Part shown: positions 34,041 through 46,462 of the stretch, piece after piece
Numbering within the stretch: the first letter of the stretch is position 1
Layout: every line of letters begins with the position of its first letter
NCBI GenBank assembly: GCA_963621575.1
Contig: CAVFEH010000007.1
Span: 31,103-95,102 of the forward strand
Reading direction: 5' to 3'
DNA length: 64,000 bases
From: UBA1724 sp963621575
Lineage (GTDB): Bacteria > Verrucomicrobiota > Lentisphaeria > Oligosphaerales > Oligosphaeraceae
Notes under the pieces: model-generated
The model's input: the letters and a program-made list of their open reading frames with translations, nothing else
What the model was told of the DNA's origin: nothing
Databases searched by the model: none
Program-made: the position numbers and the translations under genes

Positions 34041-35303
34041 CTACCTCCGGGGGGCGGGGGACTTGAAGACCACGGGATTCCGGAGGTTCTGGAAGACACG
34101 CTCGAAGAGAGGAAGGGCGCCCTCCACGTTCTCGGGATGCATGAGCTCGGCGCACTTCTGGGGGGTCAGGTTGGGGCGATCCTCGAAGGCCTTCTTGAAG
34201 AGGCTGGTGTAGTAGCGGACAAGGAAGTCGTCCTCGCTGGAGACCGTGCGGAAGAGGGAGAGCAGCCGGCGGCTCTGGGGCTGGTTGGAGGTCTTGGGAT
34301 TTTCCCAGAGGCAGGCGCCGAAGATGAGGGACCAGATGGTCCCCTGCCAGGGGCGGTCCTCCACGATGTGGTCGGGGTCCACAGTGTTGCGCAGTTCCTC
34401 GTTGGTCATCTCGCGTCCCTTCTCGGAGAAGATGATGTAGATGTTGTGAAGGACTTTGTCGCGGATGTCCCCGTCGACGATATGCCAGCGGGTGGCCTGC
34501 ATGTACTGGGCCAGGTCGAAGCTCTGGAGCTCCTCGTCGGAATAGGCGGAGGCGTTGTGGCAGTTGCCCAGCCCCACGGTGAGGGAGCCGTCCTCGCCCT
34601 TGGTCAGCTTCACGGTGGTGTTGGCCACATTGCGGAGGAACTCCTCGAAGTTGGAGCAGCCGAAGTCCGCCACGGAGAACTCGGGCAGTGCCTCCTGGAG
34701 CTTCTCCTCCAGCTGGGCGATGGGGAGCTCGCCGTTGACCAGAATCGTCTTGATCGTGTAGAGGGCCTGCGCCTTGTCGGAGACATTGCCGGGCTTGGAA
34801 CGGACGGTGGCGGTGTTGTCGGCGGCCACGATGAACTCGTCCGCCACGCGGGTGAGCGCGGCTGCGCTGGCGGCCTCGGGCCCAAGGATGTAGACGCTCT
34901 TGCCCAGGCCGCGGATGCGGCTCACGAAGGGCAGCAGCGCCAGGTCGTTGGTTCCGAAGACGACTCCGCCCAGGGTGGGGTTGCGCTGGATTTCGTCCAA
35001 GGCGTCCAGGCCCATGCAGACGGCGGCGTATCCGGGGATGCGGAAGGTGCTGGCGCTGCCGCGGGGGATGAACTGCATTTCGGCGCCGGCCTTGGAAAGG
35101 TCGGCAATGGTGTGGCGGGTGCGGGGGCCGCTCCAGTCGCCGTAGGCCTTGCAGTGTACCACGGGGCCGTAGTGGCTCTCCAAATAGGCCACCACGTCCA
35201 GGTGGGAATAGTTGCGGGAGAGGTCGCCCTCGGTCTTGCCGTTGAAGCCCATCAGGTTGTCATAGTCAATGAACAGGGCGAGCTGCTGAGATTTCTGTGC
35301 CAT
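34041..35303 (-). CDS. NYN (PIN-like RNase) protein with LOTUS-like domain
   Basis: A 420-aa protein. The first 160 residues form a NYN domain: LALFIDYDNLMG (Asp13, Asp15), a middle acidic pair near residues 100-103 and GVVFGTNDLALLPF (Asp120). NYN/LabA proteins are candidate endoribonucleases. Residues about 172-240 (DKAQALYTIKTILVNGELPI, FSVADFGCSNFEEFL) look like an OST-HTH/LOTUS winged domain that binds RNA. The C-terminal 170 residues are not recognised. The start at 35303 is the ATG immediately before the NYN core. The role is probably RNA decay or silencing; the target is unknown. Confidence 0.75.
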   Translation of the reverse strand: MAQKSQQLALFIDYDNLMGFNGKTEGDLSRNYSHLDVVAYLESHYGPVVHCKAYGDWSGPRTRHTIADLSKAGAEMQFIPRGSASTFRIPGYAAVCMGLDALDEIQRNPTLGGVVFGTNDLALLPFVSRIRGLGKSVYILGPEAASAAALTRVADEFIVAADNTATVRSKPGNVSDKAQALYTIKTILVNGELPIAQLEEKLQEALPEFSVADFGCSNFEEFLRNVANTTVKLTKGEDGSLTVGLGNCHNASAYSDEELQSFDLAQYMQATRWHIVDGDIRDKVLHNIYIIFSEKGREMTNEELRNTVDPDHIVEDRPWQGTIWSLIFGACLWENPKTSNQPQSRRLLSLFRTVSSEDDFLVRYYTSLFKKAFEDRPNLTPQKCAELMHPENVEGALPLFERVFQNLRNPVVFKSPAPRR

Positions 35304-35580
35304 AGTCGTGATAGTGTGGATGGTTTTGCCTGGAGAGAGCGTCCGCGGACATCCCGTCCGCCCGCCGCCCATCCCAGGCGTGTTTTGCAAAGTTGCGCGA
35401 AGGAAACGAATTCTGCGTTTGGCTGTTTTTTTTGTGTTCGGGAAACGAATTTTCTTGGTGTGGGGTTCTTCGCGTTCCTCCCAAAACCGCGGCGTCGCAG
35501 CCGGGCAATCAGGAGAAATGCATTTCGTGCAGTGGCGGAGAGGAGGGGAAGGCGGCCAGACGGCCGCGCCGCATGCGCCT

Positions 35581-36117
35581 TCATGCGGGGATAGCGTTCC
35601 GGAAGCGGCCGTCCGCCCCCGCGCCTCCCCGGAACCGGCTGCGCGTCTCCACGGAGACGGCGGGCCAATGCCGGAGAAACCTGGGGAATCCAGAGGACTC
35701 GGACCAGACCTCCACTACATCATATCGAATGGGCACCCGGGGATTTCCCAGGGCGGAAAGGTATTCGGCGGCGGCGCGCGCCATGCGGCGGCGCTTCCCG
35801 CGGGTCCATGCCGCCAAGGGGCCGGGGAGGGCCTCCCCGGAGATGGCGGCGGCGCGCTTCAGCCGGCGGGTCTTGACCTCCACAAAGCAGAGGACCCCCG
35901 ACGCATCGCGGCAGACAATGTCCAGCTCCCCCAAATTGCGGGGTGCGCGCCAATTGCGGCAGAGAAGCGCGTATCCGGCATTCTCCAGAAAGCGCCCGGC
36001 GGCATCCTCGCCCCGGCGTCCAATTCGCAACGCCCTGCGGCGCAAGCGAGAAGAAGAAGAGATGCCTCGGAGCCCTCCCCCCTTCGGAAAACGCCCTAAT
36101 GTAGCACGCTTCCACAT
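35581..36117 (-). CDS. YraN/UPF0102 family endonuclease-like protein
   Basis: A 178-aa protein. The family block GRRGEDAAGRFLENAGY is followed by NLGELDIVCRD and FVEVKTRR, which is the PD-(D/E)xK nuclease core. Function in cells is not firmly established; links to competence or Holliday junction processing have been proposed for relatives. The ATG at 36117 is preferred over a GTG at 36135. The C-terminus is longer than most YraN proteins and ends in an Arg/Gly-rich tail. Confidence 0.88.
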   Translation of the reverse strand: MWKRATLGRFPKGGGLRGISSSSRLRRRALRIGRRGEDAAGRFLENAGYALLCRNWRAPRNLGELDIVCRDASGVLCFVEVKTRRLKRAAAISGEALPGPLAAWTRGKRRRMARAAAEYLSALGNPRVPIRYDVVEVWSESSGFPRFLRHWPAVSVETRSRFRGGAGADGRFRNAIPA

Positions 36118-36162
36118 GTCCCTGAAAAACGGCACGCCGGAGGAGGTCGGGAGGGTTTTCGC

Positions 36163-37170
36163 CTAGGGGGCGACCGGCTCCCCCTGGGAGTTGGCGGACT
36201 TCTCCTCCGCCTGGAAGATCCGCAGGGAATCCAGGGTGCTCTCGGGGAGGCACTCGTCCACCGGGCGGTTCTTCAAGACGCAGTGGGCGAAGTAGGCGAT
36301 CTCCTGCCAGTAGCCATTCTTCTCGGCGCTGAAATCCAGAACCTTCGGCTCCTTGCGGCCAGGCCGGAAAATGGCCAGGCTGTCACCCTCCAGGCGGATG
36401 GTGGCCTTCTCGTAGACCGCGGTCAAACCCGCCCGGAAGCCACTGCGGAGCCAGCTCTGCTCCGCCCACACCTGCGCGTCACTGCCCTCGAAGAAGTACC
36501 GGGTGATGGATTCGTTGACGCCCGCGGCATCGGCGCGATGGACGCCGGAGGTGGCGACCTCCCGGGGCATGCCCAGGAGGACGTGGAGAAAATCGGTGTC
36601 GTGGAGATGCAGGTCCAGCAGGGCCCCGCCAGAGCGGCTGTAATCGCGGTACCAGTGGCTTTCGGGGAATCCGGAGAGGCGCTCGGCCGCAAGCCGCAGG
36701 AGCTTCCCGTATTTGCCGCTGCGGTGAATCTTCGCCAGGCCGCGGTAGACGGGGAAGAAGCGGATGCACTGCGCGACCATGAGATGGCGGCCTGTCTCCC
36801 GGGCCACGGCGATCATGCGCCTGGCCGCCTCGGTGGTGCGGGCCATGGGCTTTTCGGAGAGCACGTGGCAGCCGTCCCGCATGGCCTGGATGGCCATGGA
36901 CTCATGGAGGTCCGTGGGCAGGCAGATGTCCACCATGTCGGGCCGCTCCTTCTTCAGCATGCGCTGATAGGAGGTGTACTTGTGGACGCCGGTCAAATCG
37001 GCCTGTCCGCTGTCGCCGATGTTGATGGAGGAGGAAAGGGTGGACAGGGCCTTGCGGCTGATGTCCACGACGGCCACGAGCCTGCACTCCGGCTGGTCGG
37101 CATACTGCGCCACGTGGTGGTGTCCGATTCCGCCGAACCCGATGACCGCGACCCTGAGCTTCTTCTGCAT
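36163..37170 (-). CDS. Gfo/Idh/MocA family oxidoreductase
   Basis: A 335-aa NAD(P)-dependent oxidoreductase. The Rossmann motif VAVIGFGGIGHHHV is at the N-terminus, EKPMARTTEAARRM supplies the Lys of the EKP motif, and GGALLDLHLHDTDFLHVLLG is the His-containing substrate region. Such enzymes oxidise or reduce sugars, inositols or their derivatives; the substrate is not deducible. The start at 37170 follows GAGGGAAG. It is 45 bases upstream of the yraN-like gene and follows tRNA-Gly. Confidence 0.88.
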   Translation of the reverse strand: MQKKLRVAVIGFGGIGHHHVAQYADQPECRLVAVVDISRKALSTLSSSINIGDSGQADLTGVHKYTSYQRMLKKERPDMVDICLPTDLHESMAIQAMRDGCHVLSEKPMARTTEAARRMIAVARETGRHLMVAQCIRFFPVYRGLAKIHRSGKYGKLLRLAAERLSGFPESHWYRDYSRSGGALLDLHLHDTDFLHVLLGMPREVATSGVHRADAAGVNESITRYFFEGSDAQVWAEQSWLRSGFRAGLTAVYEKATIRLEGDSLAIFRPGRKEPKVLDFSAEKNGYWQEIAYFAHCVLKNRPVDECLPESTLDSLRIFQAEEKSANSQGEPVAP

Positions 37171-37285
37171 GATGGTCTTCCCTCGTGGAATAAATGCCGA
37201 AAACAAGGAGACTGCGTACGCGCCTTGCGTACAAAAAAGTGTGAAACGCCCCCGTTTCCCCGGATCAAAATAGCTGGATAAGAAC

Positions 37286-37359
37286 TGGAGCGGGTGATGG
37301 GAATCGGACCCACGTAGCTGGCTTGGGAAGCCAGTGCATTACCATTATGCTACACCCGC
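37286..37359 (-). tRNA. tRNA-Gly (CCC)
   Basis: 74 bases with encoded CCA. Acceptor arms GCGGGTG/CACCCGC and anticodon loop TTCCCAA give CCC, specific for GGG codons. The upstream sequence has TCTACA (37399-37404, - strand) followed by TTAACCGG in the other direction, a likely -10 similar to that of tRNA-Ile2. Confidence 0.95.
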
Positions 37360-37394
37360 CGCAAAAGTGATGCAAATCTTTTCGGAACTGCCGG

Positions 37395-39287
37395 TTAATG
37401 TAGAGCTTCACGCAGGAATTGCAAGCATTCTCCGGGATGGGCGTCAGGAAGAGTGTACTCCACGCGCCCCCCCTTGGCAAGCAGGTCCCAGACCGCCGCC
37501 CACGTGCGGCCTATCCACAGGGGCTCCAGCAGGCACGCGCGGCTGTACCCCGCATGGAAAGCCCGCAGGCACTCCCGCCAACGGGCGCCGTCCTGGCGCG
37601 CCAGGCGCCCCGTCCCCGCCAGGAATTGCGCCAGGTTCTTGGCGCGGCGGGCCAGCGGCATGGGGAGGGGCTCCAGGTGGACGTTGTCGCAGTCCACCAG
37701 GCAGACCCGGTAGGGGCATTCGCGGGTGCAGTTGAGGTTCCGCACGAAATTCGCGGGCTTGGTGTCCAGATGGAAGATTCCTGCGGCATGGAGGTCCGCC
37801 AGGACGCGCCCGCACTCGGCATAGAGCCCGGGGGCGTCGGGGAGCGCGGCGTAGTCCGTGAGGAAGAAATTGCCGTCTCCGCAGTCGCCCAGAAGGAGGT
37901 AGTCCCCGCCGTCGGGGAGCCGTCCACGGCCCCTCGGCAGCGCGGTGAATCCGGCCATGCGCGCGGTGCATTCCTGACAGCGCTTCACATGCCGGGCGCC
38001 CTCCCAGAAGTAGCGGCGGCGGAACTCCTTCAGAATCAGGGTGCCGCCACGGGGGTCGGCGCAGCGGGAAATGCTTCGCTTTTGATCCTGCTTGAGGGCG
38101 CCGTGGCGTCCTGTCTGGGCGAGGTGTTCCGACAAGATCTTCTGGCAGACCTCCGGGGGGGGATTCTCCCGGGCGCCGATGGGATTGCCGGCCTCCAGGA
38201 GCTCCAGGATGGCCTGGGCCCGGGAGGGCCGTTCCCCAGACTGGCGCTGGACCTGGAGGCGTTGCTGGAAGGTGGGGAGGGAGGGAAGCATCCAGGCCAG
38301 CATGTCGTCCAGGACCTCCTGGTCGTATGGTTCGGGGAGCACGGGGCATCCCGCGGCGCGGGCCAACTCCGCCTGGGCGCTCCGGGGCGTGCAGAGGACC
38401 GGCAGGGAGCACTGGAGGGCGTCCGCCAACAGGAGCCCGTGGAAGTCGTCCCGCGCGGGCAGGAGCATGAGATCCGCGGCGGCCATGAGGCACCGCGCGT
38501 GCTGGAGGGTGGGAAGATGCCGGAGCTGCCCCTCGGGGAATCCCAGTTTCCGGGAGGCCTGCTGAAGGAGGGAGAGGCTCTTTTTGCTGGGGCGTCCGGC
38601 CACCAGGAACCGGCAGCGCTCCCGAAGATGCGCGGGGAGGATTCCCAGGGCCTCCAGGGAGCGGTCCACGCCACCGGCGTTCCACTCCTCGGCGGGCTGG
38701 AGGATCAGGATGGTCTCCGGCGATTCACAGCCATAGGCACGCCGCATGAGGGCGACCTCCTCCGCCGTGGGCGCCGGCGCGGTGCGGAGATCGTCCAGCC
38801 AGGGGGGGATCTCCTGCAGACGGGGGCGCGGCACGCCGTATTCCGCCATGAGGGTCCGCCTCTGCGCCTCCCCGGAATAGAGGATCTGCGTGGTGGAGGG
38901 ACTGCGGAAGAGCGCCTCCAGGCGCTTGCGGAGCCGGAAGGGGGTCTGGTCAAGCAGGGTCCTTCGCCCGCCGGGATGGGGCAGTTCCTCGCCCAGATGG
39001 AGCCCCTCCTGCAACAAACAGAAATCCAATCCCGGAAGGGGCTCCAGGCCCAGAGCCGTCCAGCCCTCTCCAGACCGGCGGAGTTCCTCCAGCCGACGCA
39101 AAAACGCGCCCTCCCCTCCCCGGACGGCCTCCACCTTCACCCCCGCGGGAAGGACTCCGGACTCGCACTCCCGCGTCAACAGCAAAACCTCGTGCCCACG
39201 GTCCAGCGCGGCGCGGGCAATGCCCCGCAGCTCCCGGCAGACCATGCCGCCGGAGGGAATCGATTGTCGGGCAAGAAGGAAGCGCAT
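37395..39287 (-). CDS. Glycosyltransferase fused to WaaP/InaA-type sugar kinase
   Basis: A 630-aa fusion. Residues 1-370 are a GT4-like glycosyltransferase: ARQSIPSGGMVCRELRG, an N-terminal Rossmann region, then ETILILQPAEEWNAGGVDRS and LMLLPARDDFHGLLLADALQ, with the donor-binding acidic region. Residues about 400-630 are a lipopolysaccharide kinase-like domain: LADLHAAGIFHLDTKPANF with catalytic Asp508, and VCLVDCDNV as the metal-binding Asp. WaaP-type kinases phosphorylate heptose or Kdo of LPS core. Fusion of both in one chain suggests coupled sugar transfer and phosphorylation. No signal peptide. It is 33 bases downstream of the PII-like gene, at the end of the efflux operon. Start ATG at 39287. 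Confidence 0.8.
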   Translation of the reverse strand: MRFLLARQSIPSGGMVCRELRGIARAALDRGHEVLLLTRECESGVLPAGVKVEAVRGGEGAFLRRLEELRRSGEGWTALGLEPLPGLDFCLLQEGLHLGEELPHPGGRRTLLDQTPFRLRKRLEALFRSPSTTQILYSGEAQRRTLMAEYGVPRPRLQEIPPWLDDLRTAPAPTAEEVALMRRAYGCESPETILILQPAEEWNAGGVDRSLEALGILPAHLRERCRFLVAGRPSKKSLSLLQQASRKLGFPEGQLRHLPTLQHARCLMAAADLMLLPARDDFHGLLLADALQCSLPVLCTPRSAQAELARAAGCPVLPEPYDQEVLDDMLAWMLPSLPTFQQRLQVQRQSGERPSRAQAILELLEAGNPIGARENPPPEVCQKILSEHLAQTGRHGALKQDQKRSISRCADPRGGTLILKEFRRRYFWEGARHVKRCQECTARMAGFTALPRGRGRLPDGGDYLLLGDCGDGNFFLTDYAALPDAPGLYAECGRVLADLHAAGIFHLDTKPANFVRNLNCTRECPYRVCLVDCDNVHLEPLPMPLARRAKNLAQFLAGTGRLARQDGARWRECLRAFHAGYSRACLLEPLWIGRTWAAVWDLLAKGGRVEYTLPDAHPGECLQFLREALH

Positions 39288-39320
39288 CGGCAATGCAAAA
39301 AGAAGGCGGGGGGCCAGGCG

Positions 39321-39591
39321 CTAGTGCGACATGGCTTCCACGGGGATTTGGAAGGCCTTGATGCCCTCGCGGCGGGCGTCGCCCTCACGGAGCTTCTGGA
39401 TGGCGTCCATGAGCACGGGGGCCTTTTCATCGGGGACCACGGCCATGATGGCGGAGTTCGCGCCCGGCCAGACATTGTCGTCCATGCGGGCCCCGGTGGA
39501 CTTCCCGCGTCCCAGGAGACGGGGCCACTGGGTGAAGCCCTCCACCTGCTGGTTCCGGAGAAGAATTCGCACATCCTCCTCGATGGAGATA

Positions 39592-39617
<26 letters not shown>
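39321..39617 (-). CDS. PII-like transporter-associated protein
   Basis: A 98-aa protein of the PII superfamily fold (ferredoxin-like: KLIFLVYNISIEEDVRILL and AIMAVVPDEKAPVLMDAIQK strands and helices). It resembles the small PII-like proteins found beside RND efflux pumps. The gene overlaps the end of the RND transporter by 26 bases, in a different frame. The role may be sensing for the pump, which is an inference from position and fold. Confidence 0.75.
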
Positions 39618-42774
<3,157 letters not shown>

Positions 42775-42831
42775 TTGGCTCCTTGCCTCCTCACTCTCAA
42801 GATGAACATCCTGGCACGACGCCGGAACGGG

Positions 42832-44097
42832 CTACTTGCCCTCCGGGGCCCCGGCCCCGGCCTCGCCTTCCGGCGCCACGCGGCGGATCTGGGAGCCATC
42901 CGTCAGGCGGTGCTGTCCCTGGACCACCACCTCGTCCCCCTCCGACAATCCCGAGAGGACCTCCACCCGGCCCTCCGTGGCAATGCCCAGGACCACGGGC
43001 ACCGCGCGGACGACGTCCCCCTGGCAGACAAAGACCAGCTGCTTGTCCAGATTCCGGATCGGCAGGGAGACATCCACGGCCACGATGCCGAAACGCTCCT
43101 CCATGAGGAGCTCCACGGTGGCGTACATTCCCGGCAGGAGGGGATACGTGCCGTCGTCGCGGCGCGTGTTTGAAACCCGGAGCTCCACCTGCGCAGTGCG
43201 GGTCACCTTGTCCACGGAGGGATAGACCTTCTCCACCAGGCACTCCATGGGCTCCTGGACCGTGGGGGTCCGCAGGAAGGCGCGGGTCTTCCCCGGGACC
43301 ACCTTCTCCAGATGCTTCACCGGCACCGAAATCACCACCTTCACTTCATCCATGGACAGAATCGTCACCAGGGGCGTGGAGGCCGTGACCTGCACGCCGG
43401 GATCCAGATGCCGGGCGCTCACCACGCCGTCCATGGGCGCGTAAATCCGGGTCTCCGACATGTCCAGGGACGCCTTCTCCTCCTCCGCGGACGCCTTCTC
43501 CACCGCGCTCTCGCCGCCGGAGAGCTTCGCCTCCGCCGACGCCATCTCCGCCTTCGCGGTGGCAAACGCCGTCTCCGCCTGGTCCAGGCTCTGCTGCGTG
43601 GCCGCCTGCTGCGCCACCAGGCCCTTCATGCGGTTGTACTCGCGCTCCTTGTCCTCCAAATTCGCCCGTGCGGAATCCACTGCGGCGTGGCACTGCTGCA
43701 ACTCCGCCTTCGCGCTGGAAAGCGCCGCCTTCGCGCTGGAGAGCGCCGCGTGGTACTCCCGGTCGTCCAGGAGGCCGATTTGCTGACCCTTCTTCACCGG
43801 GACGCCCTCCTCCACCTCCGTGCCGTCCTCCAACGACAGCGCCGCCAGGCGCCCCGAGACCTTCGCCTGCAAATCCACGCTGCGCAGCGGCTGCACGTCG
43901 CCATTGAAGGTCAAAATATTCCTCACGTCCCCCAGAGACACGAAAGCCGTGCGCACGGGCACGGCATCGGAGACGGCTCCGGCGCGCTGGCGCTGGGCGT
44001 CAGCGCGGGCGGTGGAGATCTTCCGGGAGCCCCATACGGCGGCTCCCAGGATGAGTGCGATGGCCACAATGGCCGGGGCCAGGGAACGTTTCTTCAT
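42832..44097 (-). CDS. RND periplasmic adaptor (membrane fusion protein)
   Basis: A 421-aa adaptor. A single N-terminal membrane segment (residues 8-23) is followed by the barrel-sandwich domain (SVDLQAKVSGRLAALSLEDG), a long alpha-helical hairpin (residues about 100-215, Ala-rich with QQSLDQAETAFATAKAEMAS), the beta-barrel and the membrane-proximal domain. It links the RND pump to TolC across the periplasm. The C-terminus is Gly/Ala/Glu-rich. The start at 44097 is at the membrane segment. Confidence 0.94.
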   Translation of the reverse strand: MKKRSLAPAIVAIALILGAAVWGSRKISTARADAQRQRAGAVSDAVPVRTAFVSLGDVRNILTFNGDVQPLRSVDLQAKVSGRLAALSLEDGTEVEEGVPVKKGQQIGLLDDREYHAALSSAKAALSSAKAELQQCHAAVDSARANLEDKEREYNRMKGLVAQQAATQQSLDQAETAFATAKAEMASAEAKLSGGESAVEKASAEEEKASLDMSETRIYAPMDGVVSARHLDPGVQVTASTPLVTILSMDEVKVVISVPVKHLEKVVPGKTRAFLRTPTVQEPMECLVEKVYPSVDKVTRTAQVELRVSNTRRDDGTYPLLPGMYATVELLMEERFGIVAVDVSLPIRNLDKQLVFVCQGDVVRAVPVVLGIATEGRVEVLSGLSEGDEVVVQGQHRLTDGSQIRRVAPEGEAGAGAPEGK

Positions 44098-44196
44098 GGT
44101 CAGTGAATGCAGTGGATTGCCGAGGATGAAAGAACGGGGGGGCGCAATCTCCCCCGCCGGCACGTTCCCGAAGGGCCGCCGGCCAGGGATGCGCCG

Positions 44197-45525
44197 TTAC
44201 TTCGCCAGGGGATATCCGCCGGTGACGGAGGAGAGGTTCTCCCCCGCGTAGAGCAGGTCGATCCAGGCGTTGGTTCTCGCCAAGGAGGTGCTGGTCAGGT
44301 TGGTCTGCACCTCGTTGAGACGGGTGATGGTGGCCGTGCCGCCGAGATACTCCTCGCGGACCAGGTCGCGGATGCGGGTGGCCACGTCCAGAAGAATGTT
44401 CTCCTTCTCCAGAATCTCCGCGGCGGATCGCAGGCTCAGGTGGCACTTGCGCACCTCGCTGGCCACGGTGTCCTCCGTGGCGGCCAACGCCTTCCGCGCC
44501 GCATTCAGCTGCGCTTCGGCCTGGTGGATCGCCGCCGTGGTGGCGCCGCCATTGAAGAGGTTCCAGCTGGCCTTCACGCCGAAGTTGACATCGCGGTCGT
44601 AATGGCTGTTGAAGTGCCCGGAGTGGTTCCGGGTGAAATCGTAGTTTCCGAAGAGGGTCACCGTGGGCGCCCACCCCGCCTTCGCCTCCTTCAAGGACAA
44701 CTCCGCGGCCTCCACGCTCCGGCGGGCATTCTGCAGGTCGGGACGATGCTCCTTGGCGTAGGAGATCATCTCGGAGACTGCCGGGAGGTCGCCGCCCTGC
44801 CCCGCATCCTCCGCGGGGGCCACCAGCTCAATGCTCTCCCACAGGTTGTCCTGCTGCAGGGACAGCAAGGCGCCCAAAGTCACGCAGGCGGTCCGCCAGG
44901 AGTTCCGCGCAGTGACGTAATCCGCCTCGGCGGTCTTCACCTGATATTCGAAATTCAACACTTCGGAAAGCTTGGCGGTGCCGTAGTCGTACTTCTTCTG
45001 GGCGTCCTCGTGGAGCAGCCGGTTGAAGGCGGCGTCCTGCTCGCGGATCTCCATGGTGTTCTGGGCCAGGAGGACCTGGTAGAAGGCGTAGGCCACGGAG
45101 TCCATCAGAAGACGTCTTGCGTCCTCACACTCCGCGGTGGCGGTCTCGGCGCCCAGCCCGGCGGAGAGGGTGCGGAAGCGCCGCGCGAAGCCGTCGAAGA
45201 CCAGGTAGGAGGCGGAAAGCCCCATGTCATACTTGGTGGTGTTGTCGTAGTCCCGCACGGGCCGGGTGGCCACGTCGCGGAGACGGGTGACACCGGCGGA
45301 GAAGTCCACGGAGGGCAGGTAGCTGCTGCGGGCGCTCTCCAGTGCGGCCATGGCCGTCTGGATGCCGGCCTCGACCCGGGCCAGGCTGGGGTTCTGCTCC
45401 AGGGCGACCTGCTTGGCCTGCTCCAAAGTCAGTTTCAGCTTCCGGGGGGCCGCCTCCTCCGCACGGAGCATTCCGGCGCACAGGAGCAGGACGAGAAGAA
45501 GGGTGGGAACGTTGATATGCCGCAT
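44197..45525 (-). CDS. TolC-family outer-membrane efflux protein
   Basis: A 442-aa protein with a signal peptide (cleavage near residue 21-23, after AGMLRAE). It has two repeats of the outer membrane efflux protein domain, beginning LKLTLEQAKQVALEQNPSL and GGDLPAVSEMISYAKEHRP. It forms the trimeric exit duct for the RND system. Order TetR, TolC, MFP, RND on the - strand indicates one operon. The start at 45525 is chosen at the signal peptide; the longer frame lacks coding sense. Confidence 0.93.
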   Translation of the reverse strand: MRHINVPTLLLVLLLCAGMLRAEEAAPRKLKLTLEQAKQVALEQNPSLARVEAGIQTAMAALESARSSYLPSVDFSAGVTRLRDVATRPVRDYDNTTKYDMGLSASYLVFDGFARRFRTLSAGLGAETATAECEDARRLLMDSVAYAFYQVLLAQNTMEIREQDAAFNRLLHEDAQKKYDYGTAKLSEVLNFEYQVKTAEADYVTARNSWRTACVTLGALLSLQQDNLWESIELVAPAEDAGQGGDLPAVSEMISYAKEHRPDLQNARRSVEAAELSLKEAKAGWAPTVTLFGNYDFTRNHSGHFNSHYDRDVNFGVKASWNLFNGGATTAAIHQAEAQLNAARKALAATEDTVASEVRKCHLSLRSAAEILEKENILLDVATRIRDLVREEYLGGTATITRLNEVQTNLTSTSLARTNAWIDLLYAGENLSSVTGGYPLAK

Positions 45526-45710
45526 GACGCAGAGTTCAATACTTGAGGTGGAAACGGCCGGAATGCCCCCCGGCAATGGGGAAAACGACAAAAAATAATG
45601 CCTCCGGACACAACCGGTCAGCACCCGCCATTCACAAAGGCAGGGAAAGAAAACGGTTTTCCCCCCGGAAAATTGTGTGTCCGGCCCCCGCGAGGCGTTC
45701 TTTTTTCATA

Positions 45711-46442
45711 CTACGGCCCGCTGGTGCCGGAAGGCACCTCCAGGGACTCCACGGTCTGGCGCACCAGCGTCATGATATGGTCCCGCAGGCGTTCCCGGCC
45801 CACCAGGGACTTGACGCGGGGAAGGAGCTCGGCGTCACTGGCGTGGTTCGGGGGCTCCAGGAGAAGGAAGAGACTCAGGGAGGCGTAGGTATAGCGCACC
45901 AGGGCGATGTTCTTCTCCGTGGCCTTGGGCCCCAGCAACTTCGCCATGAGCGCCTGGACCAGCTCCTCAAAGACCACCCGGGGATCCCGCCCCGAGGCGT
46001 CGGGCTGGGGCTCAGGATGGAAATTCGGCGAATTGACGACCTCCCGCAGGTAGAGCCACGCGGCATGGAAGAGCTCGCTGTCGAAGGAGTATCCGATGAG
46101 GGATTCCACGTGCCGCGCCAAGGTCTCCCAGGGGTCCTCGGCCCCCGCGGAGACCGTCAGCAGCTGGATCTCCTGCAGCCGCAGGGACTGGCCGTAGGCG
46201 CTCACCTCCCGGTAGAAACGGGCCTTCCCCCCGAAGTAGTAGTTCACCGCCGCCAGGTTGCTCCCCGCCAGCGCGCAAATCTCACGGATCCCCGCACGCT
46301 CGTAGCCCTTCTCCGCGAAAACCCGCAAACCCGCCGACAGCAGGCGACGGCGCACATCGCCCTCCTCCTCCCGGTGGACATGCCTCTTCCGGGAAGCACC
46401 GCTCCCCGGACGGGCGGAATCAAATGCCGCGGCACGAGTCAT
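45711..46442 (-). CDS. TetR-family transcriptional regulator
   Basis: A 243-aa regulator. After a 25-residue basic lead, the helix-turn-helix RRLLSAGLRVFAEKGYERAG and ICALAGSNLAAVNYYFGGKA is typical of TetR. The C-terminal ligand-binding part (residues 85-235) resembles the CerR/CecR branch. It probably represses the downstream TolC-MFP-RND genes; 185 bases separate it from tolC, long enough for an operator. The ATG at 46442 is used. Confidence 0.9.
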   Translation of the reverse strand: MTRAAAFDSARPGSGASRKRHVHREEEGDVRRRLLSAGLRVFAEKGYERAGIREICALAGSNLAAVNYYFGGKARFYREVSAYGQSLRLQEIQLLTVSAGAEDPWETLARHVESLIGYSFDSELFHAAWLYLREVVNSPNFHPEPQPDASGRDPRVVFEELVQALMAKLLGPKATEKNIALVRYTYASLSLFLLLEPPNHASDAELLPRVKSLVGRERLRDHIMTLVRQTVESLEVPSGTSGP

Positions 46443-46462
46443 AGCAACACAAAAGCCACTCC

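Noticed and set aside
32451..35594. A 1,047-codon open frame on the + strand
   Set aside because: Antisense to the TIM barrel, M15-like and NYN genes; low-complexity Gly/Ala/Val product with no domain.
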